From: Rhizobium rhizoryzae
GTDB taxonomy: Bacteria > Pseudomonadota > Alphaproteobacteria > Rhizobiales > Rhizobiaceae
Assembly (NCBI RefSeq): GCF_011046895.1
Contig: NZ_CP049249.1
Span: 372,001 to 436,000, forward strand
Direction of reading: 5' to 3'
DNA: 64,000 bases
Shown: piece after piece, positions 17,095 through 27,400 of the stretch
Layout: each line of letters starts with the position of its first letter
Position numbering within the stretch: position 1 is the stretch's first letter
Program-made: the position numbers and the translations under genes
The notes under the pieces: generated by a model
What the model saw: the letters and a program-made list of their open reading frames with translations, nothing else
Database searches by the model: none
Told to the model about the DNA's origin: nothing

Positions 17095-17258
17095 ACAACC
17101 ATCTTTCGATAGCTGAGTATAACTTCTTATCCATTAGTTTTCTGGTAAATTTCATGCGTAAACATATACGTTGGGGCGATTGGTTAGTGTATTTTCAATT
17201 TTTGTATACTCTAATCCACTCACATAAAGCATCTGTGCTTGAAAATGAGGGGGTAGAA

Positions 17259-18950
17259 ATGGGCGTTGCGTCAGTTTTCAAACTGAAATCAGCAGTCAAG
17301 GATTTTGCGCTCGACGCGTTACAGGCTAACGTGATGATTGCCGATGCGGGCTTCAATATTGTCTACATGAATCCTTCAGTCATCGAACTGCTTAAGAAAG
17401 CGGAGAGCGATCTGAAGAAGGATCTACCCCGCTTCAGTGTCGATAAACTGATTGGCAGCAACATAGACGTCTTTCACAAGAACCCGTCTCATCAACGGAA
17501 TATGTTGAACAGTCTCCGTAATCGGCACAGCGCGACCATCCGGGTTGGCGGGCTCATCTTCGATCTTGTCGTTACGCCCTTGATGAACCGGGAGAAGCTG
17601 GCGGGCTTTGTGGTCGAGTGGGCCGATGCAAAGGCACGGCTTCTGAATGTCGATTATGCTGCCCAGATCGCAGCCATCAGCCGATCGCAGGCTATCATCG
17701 AATTCGATGTCGATGGCAACATCATGGGAGCCAATGAGAACTTTCTCAAACTCATGGGGTACTCCACGGCGGAACTCATTGGCAAAAACCACAGCATTTT
17801 CGTCGCGCAGGGCTTTTCTGCCACGGAGGAATACAAGCATTTCTGGAAAGAACTGCGCGAGGGACGCTATCAGGCTGCTGAGTTCAAACGCTGGACCAAA
17901 AGCGGGCAGGAAGTGACAATTTCCGCCTCGTACAATCCTATTCTCGATATCCATGGCAAGGTCGTGAAGGTCGTAAAGTTTGCGACCGACGTGACAGCGC
18001 GCGTCCAGACCGTGGGTCAACTCGGGGAAGCCTTGAAACGTCTTTGCTCTGGAGATTTCGCCTTCAAGCTCTCCCAGCCTTTCGCTCCGGAATTCGAATT
18101 TTTACGGCATGATCTGAACCAGTCGGTGAGCCAGCTGTGCGAGACCTTCCAGAAGATTTCGAGCAGTATCGAGATCATCACCCAGGGCACGCGCGAGATC
18201 TCGGAAGGTGTCTCGGCTCTCTCAAGTCGTACCGAAGGGCAGGCGGCGAGCCTGGAAGAAACAGCTGCGGCGCTTGAGGAGATTACATCCAACGTTGGTG
18301 CATCGGCTCAACGTGCGCAGGAAGCACGCGACGTTGCAGGGACTGCGAAAACAAGCGCGCAACAATCTGGCGAGGTCGTCGCCAAGGCGGTCGATGCCAT
18401 GAGCAAGATCGAAGAGTCCTCGTCTAAGATCTCGAGTATAATCGGTGTCATTGATGAAATCGCGTTCCAGACAAACCTGCTGGCATTGAACGCGGGTGTC
18501 GAAGCGGCAAGGGCGGGCGAAGCAGGCAGAGGCTTTGCTGTCGTTGCACAGGAAGTGCGTGAGTTGGCGCAGCGCTCGGCCAAGGCTGCACGGGAGATCA
18601 AGGACCTTATCCAGAACTCGACCGGCGAAGTCGCCACAGGTGTGAAGCTTGTGCGTGATACGGGCGGAGCGTTGCAGACAATCAGCGATCTCATTGTTCA
18701 GATCAACGATCATGTGGTGGCCATCTCCACCGCCGCCAGGGAGCAATCAACGGGACTTTCAGAGGTGAATGGTGCGGTGAACAGTATGGATCAGGCAACT
18801 CAACAGAATGCTGCCATGGTTGAAGAAAGCAGCGCCGCTGCAGCCACACTGGAGCATGAGACGCAAACACTCCGCTCAATGATGGCGTCCTTCGATCTCG
18901 GCCAGACCACGCGCAACAATGTCAGAACAGGATATCATCGCGCCGCCTAG
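17259..18950 (+). CDS. Soluble methyl-accepting chemotaxis protein with PAS domains
   Basis: This 563-residue protein has two N-terminal PAS-type sensor regions (about residues 10-130, and 135-255 with [37 protein letters not shown]), a short HAMP-like linker, and the MCP signalling domain. The hairpin tip [22 protein letters not shown] and the helix [26 protein letters not shown] interact with CheA/CheW. No membrane segment is visible, so it senses an intracellular cue. The ATG at 17259 follows GAGGGGG; the frame is open to 17154, but that stretch is A+T-rich and unlike the family. It probably steers motility according to redox or metabolic state. Confidence 0.9.
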   Translation: MGVASVFKLKSAVKDFALDALQANVMIADAGFNIVYMNPSVIELLKKAESDLKKDLPRFSVDKLIGSNIDVFHKNPSHQRNMLNSLRNRHSATIRVGGLIFDLVVTPLMNREKLAGFVVEWADAKARLLNVDYAAQIAAISRSQAIIEFDVDGNIMGANENFLKLMGYSTAELIGKNHSIFVAQGFSATEEYKHFWKELREGRYQAAEFKRWTKSGQEVTISASYNPILDIHGKVVKVVKFATDVTARVQTVGQLGEALKRLCSGDFAFKLSQPFAPEFEFLRHDLNQSVSQLCETFQKISSSIEIITQGTREISEGVSALSSRTEGQAASLEETAAALEEITSNVGASAQRAQEARDVAGTAKTSAQQSGEVVAKAVDAMSKIEESSSKISSIIGVIDEIAFQTNLLALNAGVEAARAGEAGRGFAVVAQEVRELAQRSAKAAREIKDLIQNSTGEVATGVKLVRDTGGALQTISDLIVQINDHVVAISTAAREQSTGLSEVNGAVNSMDQATQQNAAMVEESSAAAATLEHETQTLRSMMASFDLGQTTRNNVRTGYHRAA

Positions 18951-19466
18951 AGGCGGCATAAGTTCAGTTCGCCTTCATTCCCTGATATCGCGCAGACTGC
19001 CTGTGCTGCAGATCGAGACGAGTTTAGATAGGACGTGTCCGATTGCGGCTTTCACACCTTTGCGCTTCCTCGGCCGCGGAGTCGCACTGTTGCCAGTCGA
19101 ATGGCGGCCTTGAGCGCAGGAGAGGCAAAGCTCCATCAAGTCCTTGCCACTCTGTCAGCGTCGATCAGGTCCATAGTCGCCGACGCACCGTGTCCGGCAC
19201 ATGTGGACCCGATGACCGGAAAAACCTTGAGTGCGAAGCCTGGAATCGAAATCACCCGGCATGCCGTGGTCCGGATCCGTAAGACGCTTTTCCGGACCCC
19301 TGAGATGATGGGCAACAAACTTCAGCAGGAATGCTTCCGGCGCGATACAGGAGTGTTGCTTGACGAGGCTATTGTCAACTTTGGCATTATCGCGACCCTC
19401 CACGTCGATAAGATTGATCGGAAAATTCCAGAAAGCCCGTATATTCCGGAACAAAGAAGATCTGCA
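18951..19466. other. Gene-free stretch
   Basis: About 515 bases without a recognisable gene. A frame open from 19035 gives no family resemblance until the antitoxin start at 19467. A GCCGCC-TAGA-GGCGGC hairpin at 18942-18957 spans the chemoreceptor stop codon and may act as a weak terminator. Confidence 0.5.
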
Positions 19467-19683
19467 ATGACGTCGATTGTGACAGCCGCTGCGGTTTCGA
19501 AGAATTTTGGCACCTACCAGGACGCCGCAGTCCGTGAGCCGGTGATCACTACTAAGAACGGCCGGCCGCGCACGGGCCTGATGGACTTCTAAGATTACCT
19601 TCGTCTCGTCAAGCGAGATCGGCGGATCGATCTGGCGGCAGCTATCAGTGACGACGAGCTCGCCACGATCGAAGCTTCGACAA
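19467..19683 (+). pseudogene. Phd/YefM-type antitoxin gene with an internal stop
   Basis: From ATG 19467 the protein reads MTSIVTAAAVSKNFGTYQDA, then EPVITTKNGRPRTGLMDF, the N-terminal DNA-binding core of Phd/YefM antitoxins. At 19590-19592 a TAA interrupts it. The same frame then continues DYLRLVKRDRRIDLAAAISDDELATIEAS, the normal C-terminal half of this family, where the stop replaces the expected Glu before Asp-Tyr. The break is therefore a single nonsense change (GAA or GAG to TAA). No toxin gene follows; the sequence runs directly into a truncated insertion sequence, which probably removed it. Confidence 0.75.
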
Positions 19684-20143
19684 TGGTGCCTAGCTTGCCG
19701 AAGTTGCCCATCCCAAGCCTGCTGCGGGCTTCGACGACATCGTTCGAAAATTCGACCTGCGGGTGCATCAGTTCCTTAGGGCATTTGCCTTCGCCATCAG
19801 CTTTGCGATCGCGATGCCGTTGGTAGGTGCCTTGTCGGTGTTGATGATGGTTGGCTTCTCCCGATTCTTGAGGCCATTTAGGGCCTTAGCGAGAAATCGT
19901 TTTGCTGCCTTTCTCTGGCGCATAGTTTTGAACGCATTCATAGATCGTCGAATGGCTAACAGGTGCGCCTTTTTCACCCATCGTATGCTCAAGATCGCGG
20001 TATCACCCCATAGCGGCAATACCAGCGAACCGCCCATGAAATAATCTCGCCTTAAATAGCGCCACTTAAAATCGCTTCCTAAAACTCTCGCAGAAAACTG
20101 TCAGCGCTCTTTCGCCCTTCAATCGAGTTTTTGCAACAGAGCC
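19684..20143 (-). mobile_element. Decayed IS6-family element (transposase remnant plus one terminal repeat)
   Basis: On the reverse strand a terminal repeat GGCTCTGTTGCAAA (20142-20129), as in IS6/IS26 elements, is followed by broken pieces of an IS6 transposase: DFKW.., then frame-shifted RWY.RYG and YRDLE, then STIY and NYAPE, then directly KAAKRFLAKALNGLKN and PTIINTDKAPT. About 50 codons between YAPE and KAAKRF are missing, several frameshifts are present, and the 3' end stops near 19690 without a second repeat. It abuts the antitoxin remnant and probably marks an old deletion. It cannot encode an active transposase. Confidence 0.75.
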
Positions 20144-20204
20144 CGCTGGCGTCTACATCATCAAAGCCACCGTAGATCAGACACCGGCATCCTCCACGGC
20201 CAGT

Positions 20205-21200
20205 TCATCGGGCAGTATGGCCCTGCAGCTTGAATACAGAAGGCGTCATGCCGTACTGGCGCAGGAAGAGTTGGGAAAAGCGGCTCGGGTTGGCGTAGCC
20301 AACGGCCAACGCGACCTCTGTGACCGTGCTGTCCTTCTGCGCCAGTATTGCTCGAGCCTCTTCCATCCGCGACTTCTGGAGGAAGCTGTAGACAGGCAAG
20401 CCGAACTGCTGGCGGAAGCCTTCCTTCAGACGTTTTTCACTAAGCCCGACCTGTCGGGCAAGATCATGAATCGTCCATGCCTTATCCAGATTGTGCAAGA
20501 GAATGGTTTTTGCCTTCAGCAAGGCATTGGTGTCTCGCAGGAATTTCGTTTTCTGGCAGAACAACGGTTCGCGCATGACGGATATGGAGGCTGTCAGCAG
20601 GTCAAGACTACGTGCCTCCATTGATAGATCGTCGCGCTTTTGTCCAAGGCCTGATGTCATTAAATGCGAGACGAGAGCCTCGATCGTGGACGTAATCGGG
20701 AAGCGGCCGATCCAGATGGCTTTGTTCGTGGCCAGGGTGAGGGGATGACTGTCTCGCGCATTTCGGAATGTCTCGATCACATCGAGCCGTCGAAGAAACG
20801 CGTCGGTGGCGCGAATTTCCACGCCGCTAAAGCGTGTGTTCGCCGGAACGTCGTATTGTCCCCCAAGGTCCCGATCAGAGTAGATCATGATCGCGGTGCG
20901 CGCGTCATAGTCCAGCCGGATTTCGGCAGCGTTGCCCGCGCAAGGTCTGATCAGGCTTGCTCCAGCCGCGTTCGTGAGGAAAACCATTGTCAGGCCGGCA
21001 TCGGAAACGACCTTGCGCCTGAAAGGCGCGTTGAGAACCAGATCGTAAATCGAGACTTCCAGACCATCGCGTATACCCAGACGACGGAAATCACCGTCGA
21101 TCTCCACGTCAGCCAGTTCAGCCTGACTTGCGCGCCGTACCGGCAGCAGGGTTTCAAGCTGGGCTTGCTTTAGCAGGCGCTCCTCGAAGTTTAGCGTCAT
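20205..21200 (-). CDS. AraC-family regulator, PchR-like siderophore regulator
   Basis: This 331-residue protein has a long N-terminal ligand domain and a C-terminal AraC DNA-binding pair of helix-turn-helices (about 225-325: WTIHDLARQVGLSEKRLKEGFRQQFGLPVYSFLQKSRMEEARAIL and VTEVALAVGYANPSRFSQLFLRQYGMTP). LKEGF and the overall layout resemble PchR and YbtA, which activate siderophore genes when bound to their ferric siderophore. It is transcribed divergently from the polyketide/peptide synthase operon, with a 210-base shared promoter region, so it is the likely specific activator of biosynthesis and uptake. Confidence 0.85.
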   Translation of the reverse strand: MTLNFEERLLKQAQLETLLPVRRASQAELADVEIDGDFRRLGIRDGLEVSIYDLVLNAPFRRKVVSDAGLTMVFLTNAAGASLIRPCAGNAAEIRLDYDARTAIMIYSDRDLGGQYDVPANTRFSGVEIRATDAFLRRLDVIETFRNARDSHPLTLATNKAIWIGRFPITSTIEALVSHLMTSGLGQKRDDLSMEARSLDLLTASISVMREPLFCQKTKFLRDTNALLKAKTILLHNLDKAWTIHDLARQVGLSEKRLKEGFRQQFGLPVYSFLQKSRMEEARAILAQKDSTVTEVALAVGYANPSRFSQLFLRQYGMTPSVFKLQGHTAR

Positions 21201-21329
21201 CTGCCATTTCCTTTCGAGAATTCAAATAACAACTGTCTTGAGGCCGTTGAGGCACCCACGAGAAAATTGACCCGATCAGGACAACAAGCGCCCCGATCAT
21301 GGTGGCGTTCCGCTCACCGGTCTGTATTT

Positions 21330-21348
21330 CTTGAGTGAAAATGTCAAG
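21330..21348. promoter_or_regulatory. Candidate iron-responsive operator upstream of the synthase operon
   Basis: CTTGA-N9-TCAAG contains the rhizobial RirA operator pattern TGA-N9-TCA with two extra paired bases on each side. It ends 62 bases before the synthase ATG, where a repressor would block transcription. The same CTTG-N11-CAAG frame recurs upstream of the ECF sigma gene. Confidence 0.5.
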
Positions 21349-21410
21349 GTTTTAAAGTGTGGTCCGCGCCCCTGCCAGGGCTTGCACTGCATGTTCGTTG
21401 GAGTTCGCCC

Positions 21411-24400
21411 ATGTCATCTGTTCATAGCTCTCAAATCCCGACAATTGTCTCCAGCATAGAGTATTGGGCACGGCTGCGCGGGCAGGATATTGCGCTCGAT
21501 TACCGTGCTGTTGCTGGTGCCGCACCGCAAACCATGAGCTATACACAGCTTTCCGCGACCGCTCGCGGTCTTGCGGCCCGTCTGCTGCAAATCGCCTCAC
21601 CGCGTGACCGCACACTGATATTGCTGCCGTCGGGGCTGGACTACATGGTTGCCCTTCTCGGTGGCATGTATGCTGGCATGGTCGGTGTGCCTGTAAACCT
21701 GCCCGGAACGGCCCGTGTGGCACGCGTCATAGAAAAAATCCGGCTGATTGCCGCCGATTGCCGCCCATCGGTCATCATCACGTCGGCTGAAGTCCTTCGC
21801 GATTCAGAAGCTGCCATTTTGACGTTTGGCGAGGAGATCGGTGCCAAGCTCGTTGTCCTTGATCCGCCGCAGGCAGAATGCAACTGGCGGGGAAACATGC
21901 CGGACGGGGATGACACCGCCTTCCTGCAATACACATCCGGCTCCACTGGTGATCCGAAGGGAGTCGTCAACGGGCACGCGCCGCTGATGCGTAATCTCGA
22001 TTTCATCAAAGGCCTGCTTGCGCCGAGAGAACGCCCGGTCGTCGCGAGTTGGTTGCCGCTTTTTCATGACATGGGCCTGATCATGGGTGTTCTGGCTCCG
22101 CTTGCTGCGGGCGGACGGGCCATCATGATGTCGCCTGGCTCCTTCGTGGTGGATCCGCTCAACTGGCTGGAGGTTGCCGCACAGGAAAGAGCGGGCATGC
22201 TGCCTGGGCCTGCCTTTGCCATGGATGCCTGCGTTGAAAAATACGATGCCGTGCGTTGCCGCGATCTCGATCTCAGCGCGCTGGAAAGCTTCGTTCCGGC
22301 GGCGGAACCCGTGCTGCCCCGGCAGATCAAGGCCTTCTATGAAACATTTGCCCCTCACGGGCTGCGCTGGGAGGCAATTCGACCAGCCTATGGCCTGGCG
22401 GAAGCAACGCTTCTGGTTACGACCTCTTTCGATATGTCCGGGCCTCGTTTCCAGGCCGTGGATTGCAATGCCCTGGAAGGCGGCAAAGCTGTGGAGGTGC
22501 TGGAGAATGCAGCTTCAAGCCGGACCTATGTGTCCAACGGAGCGGAGCGAGACGGGCAGGACGTCAGAATCATAGATCCGCAGAGTCTGGAGCCCCTCAA
22601 TGAAGGAGAGGTTGGCGAAATCTGGGTGGCGGGGGATCATGTTGCGTGGGGCTACTGGAACAAGGCGCAAGCAACGGCAGAAACCTTCAAGGCAAGGCCA
22701 GCGCAACCGGATCAGGCAGACGGCGGATACCTCAGAACCGGCGATCTCGGTTTCGTCCTTGACGGTCATCTTTATGTGACCGGCCGTCTGAAAGACATAA
22801 TGATCATCCGGGGGCAGTGCCATTATCCGAACGATCTTGAGGCAAGCCTTGCCGGTGCGCATCCCAATATTGTCGGTGGCTCTGCCGCAGCCTTCTCCAT
22901 CATTGGCGAAGACGTCGCGGAAAAGGTCGTCATCGTACAGGAAGTTCGACGCAACGACACATTCGACGCGGTTGACATCACCGCCGTCATTCGGGATGTC
23001 ATCGCGCGCGAGCATGGCATTGCTTTGCACGACGTGGTGCTGATCCGCAAGGGCACCTTGAAGCGCACGACCAGCGGGAAAGTTCGCCGTGCGGATATGC
23101 GCCGGGCCTATCAGGAGCGCTCGCTGGTTCTGGCTGAAGCAATCGGGCAGGGGGGCAAGGCGGAAGCAGGGGCAAAAACGGCCCTGGATCACCGCGCTCT
23201 GTTTCAGGCCGAAGTTCTGCTGATTGTACGCAAGGTTCTCGGACCGGCAGCAGCGCAGTCAATCGATTCGAAGGCGAGCCTTTTCTCACTCGGCTTTGAT
23301 TCACTGGCAGCTCTGCAGGCGATTGCCGAGCTTGAGCGGCGCTTCGACGTGCGCCTGCCCGAAGGTCTTCTGTTCGAACACCCAAATGTCGACGCTCTGG
23401 TCGATTGGTTGATGCGCCGGGACGATGCGTCGCCAACACCAAACATTCGCGATGCGCCTTCCAGAACGCCTGCCGCGGAGCCGCTTGCGATCATTGGGCT
23501 TTCCTGCCTGTTTCCCGGCGGCGACGAAGATTTCGCCGATCCGCAACTTTTCTGGAAATGGCTGCTGAAAGGGGGCGACGCCGTTCGGCCCCTGAAAGCA
23601 GACCGCTTCGCGCCTGAGCAGGAAATTCCGGGCTTTGGTGCTTGCCTGCAACGCGTGGATGGCTTCGATGCAGCCTTCTTCGGCATCGGCGCGCGTGAGG
23701 CGATCAATACTGATCCGCAACAACGCTTGTTGATGGAAGCTACCTGGCATGCGCTGGAGGATGCAGGCATTGTTGCCTCGAACATTCGTGGCACCGATAC
23801 CGGCGTCTTCATTGGCATCGGGACAGGAGATTACGGTCACATACCCTTTGCGACGGGTGATCGTTCACATCTCGATCCCTATTATGGAACGGGCACCGCG
23901 TTTGCTGCCGCGGCCGGAAGGCTCTCCTTCTTCTTCGACTGGCATGGCCCCAGCATGGCCGTCGATACTGCCTGCTCCGCATCGCATGCTGCGGTTCATT
24001 ATGCATGCCAGTCCCTGCGACTGAACGAGTGCGGCATGGCGATAGCCGGTGGCGTCAAGCTCCAGATGCTACCGGAGATCGATCTGGTTCTGTCGCGCGC
24101 AAGCATGTTGGCGCAGGACGGCAAATGCAAAACTTTCGATGCGTCCGCCGATGGATATGTGCGAGGAGAGGGTATCGGCGTTGTGGTGATCAAACGTCTG
24201 TCCGATGCCCTGCGGGATGGAGACCCCATCCGAGCGGTCATCAGGGAAAGTGTTCTTGCACAGGATGGAGCGAGTGCGGGCCTTTCTGCTCCCAATGCGC
24301 AAGCGCAGCGGCGCATGCTGGAGCGTGCGCTGGATCGCGCTGGCTGGAGTAATCTGGATGTCGATTACATCGAACTTCACGGCACGGGCACACGGCTGGG

Positions 24401-27400
24401 TGATCCCATCGAGTATCAGGCGCTGCGAGATGTCTTTGCGGGCAGGGCTGACAACGATCCGCTCTATCTCGGATCGGTCAAGACCAATATCGGCCATCTG
24501 GAAGCAGGAGCCGGAATAGCCGGTCTGATCAAGACAGTACTGGCGCTTCAGGTGAGTTATCTGCCGCCACACCTGCATCTGAAAGAGGTCAATCCGCAGA
24601 TCGATCTCAGTCAGATCCCCGCCGTTCTCTCAACCTCCGGCACGGCCTGGCCCAAACGAGGCGAGCGGCGTCGTGCCGGTGTGACATCCTTCGGCTTTGC
24701 CGGAACGATCGGCCATATTCTGCTGGAGCAGGCACCGGATCTTTTGCCCGCGGCACAGCCTTCATCTCTTATGCCCGCGCCTCTGCTTGCTTTCTCGGCG
24801 CGAAGCCGCGATGCGATCGAGACCTTGCGAGATGACTATATCGCACGGCTTTCGGTCCCCGCTGCCGACGCCAACGCCCTTGCGAACGGTGCGGCATTCC
24901 ATCGTGAACATTTCCATGAGCACCGGATTGCCGTTGTCGGTGAAGATGCAAACGCATTATGCGCAGAGTTGACACGAGCCGTGGCATCAAACGGCACGCC
25001 CTCAACGAAGCGGGTGGCGTTTCTGTTTACAGGGCAGGGCTCACAATTCCCTGGCATGTGCCGTAGCCTTTACGAATGCGAACCTGTATTCCGCGAGGCG
25101 TTCGATGCCGCCGACAAGGCGATATCCATCCACCTTGGCCGCTCTCTTGCCCAAGTCGTCTTCCATGGTGACGATGCTCTGCTGCGGAATACCGAATTTG
25201 CACAGCCTGCTATCTTTGCGGTCGAGTACGCCCTTGCCAGGTTGTGGCGCAGCTTCGGCATAGAACCGGACGCGATGATCGGCCACTCGATAGGCGAGTT
25301 TGCCGCCTTCGTTCACGGCGGCGCGCTTTCGCTGGAAGATGCCGCCCGGATCGTGGTTCTGCGGGGAAAGCTGATGCAGCGGCTGCCGGAACCCGGCGCC
25401 ATGCTCGCTGTGCGCCTCCCGGAACAGGAGGCCCAGCGTTACGCAGACAGTCACGGCATTTCGCTCGCTGCCGTGAACGGTTCCACAGATGTGGTGCTGG
25501 CCGGTTCTGCTGATGCCATCGAAAGGGCAGAGGCGGCTTTCAACTCCAGCGGCGTCAGCGCGCGACGGCTGCATGTATCGCACGCATTTCATAGCAAGCT
25601 GATGACCCCGATGCTTGATGCTTTCGAGGTGCTTGCAGGCAGTGCAAACGCGCAGAGGTCGCGCATCGACGTTATTTCCACCGTTGAAGGGCAGGTGCTC
25701 GATCGGGGGCCAGACGCGCTTTACTGGCGGCAACATGCAGAACGCCCGGTTCGCTACGCGGATGCCTTGCAGGTGGCCATAGCGAGGGGGTGCGATACGT
25801 TCATCGAAATCGGGCCACGTCCGGTTCTGACGATGCTGACCCAACGGGAGGCCCAAAACCTCGGGCTGACGGAGGGTCTTTTCCTGGCAAGTACCGGTCC
25901 GGAAGACCGGCTTGGCCTGGCTGTGCGCCGAAACCTGTCCGCGCTTTACCGACAGGGGATGTCCTTTAATACCGAGGCCGTTTTCCGGGGCGAACGAGCG
26001 CTTCCGGCAGATCTTCCGCTCTATCCTTTCGCTCATAAGTCCTACTGGCTCGACTATGCTTCAGGAAAATCGGTGAACAGAAGCCTTCCGGCTCCGAACC
26101 GCGATAGCGACCAGCCGCTCCCGCTCTACCGAGTCTCATGGGATGCGGTCACCTTGCCAGAAGCAGGAGCGGAGCGCCCGCCGCTGATTTTCATTGGCGG
26201 CGCCGATGATACGGTTTCTCTGCTTTCGAAAACGGCGCAACAGGCCGGTTTCGATACTGCCCATATATCGCCTGATCTGAATCCGGGGGGGACGGCGGAT
26301 CAACAGCAGGCTGTTTGCGTCTGGCTTGATGCGCTCGCCTGCGGCGGTATTCCGGATGACGCGGCCCTCTGGTCTCTGGTTTCCTACTGCAAGGATTGCC
26401 AGCAGGCGCAGCGTCGCTCGCGCCTGCTGATTCTGACACAGGGAGCGCAAGGGGAAGAAGCGACTGTGCATCCCCTGCAATCCGCCTTCTGGGGAGCTGT
26501 TCGATCGCTGGCTACAGAATGCCCGGACATCAGTCTGCTGCTTGTCGACATCGCTCCCGACGTGCAACCACCCGAAGCATTGGCCGAATTGCTGCCCTGC
26601 CTCGATACGCTGTTTGCAGCGCAGGATATGTTACGCAGGGACAAGACCGGCTGGCAATCACCCCGAATCCAGCCCGCCGTTGCACAAGCCGCAACGGAAA
26701 TGCCGGACGGCTTCACCAGCGATGGGGTTCATCTCGTTTGCGGCGGAACGGGCGCAATCGGTGGCTATCTCATGGACTGGCTCGTTGCCTCCGGGGTGCG
26801 CCATCTGGTTGTGACCGGTCGAGGAGAGCCTGGCGCATTGGCTCGCTCAACATTCGAGCGCTACCGCCTCGCTGGTGTCGATCTTCGTTACGAGCGTGTC
26901 GATCTTTCCGATATCGCCGCCATGCGGGCGGTCTTCGAAAGGATAGACCAGAGCGGCCTGCCGCTGCGCAGCGTATTTCATTGCGCAGGCGTTGGCTTGT
27001 TCGATACGCTGGAAACCATCACGGCCGAAGCGTTCAGCGCCGTCGTACAATCGAAGATCCATGGCGCATGGGTTCTGCACGAACTGACGCGTGAGCGCCC
27101 TGATCTCGCGACGTTTGCCCTGTTTTCGTCGATTTCAGGGATCTGGGGGTCGCGCCTGCAGATCCATTATGGTGCCGCCAATGCCTATCAGGATGCGCTG
27201 GTGCGCATGCGCCGCGCTCAGGGGCTTCCCGGTCTTGCCATCGCCTGGGGGCCTTGGGGCGGGAAGGGCGGTCTTTCCGATCTGGAGGACGATCTCCTCG
27301 ATCTGCTGCGCCGTGCGCGCATCAACAAGTTCGAGCCGTCGCGCGGCGTTGCAACGCTGGAACGGCTGCTCAAGACGTCCGCAGGAAACTGGGTGGCGGT

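Noticed and set aside
19035-19466. Upstream extension of the antitoxin frame
   Set aside because: The family N terminus starts at 19467; the preceding 144 codons look non-coding.
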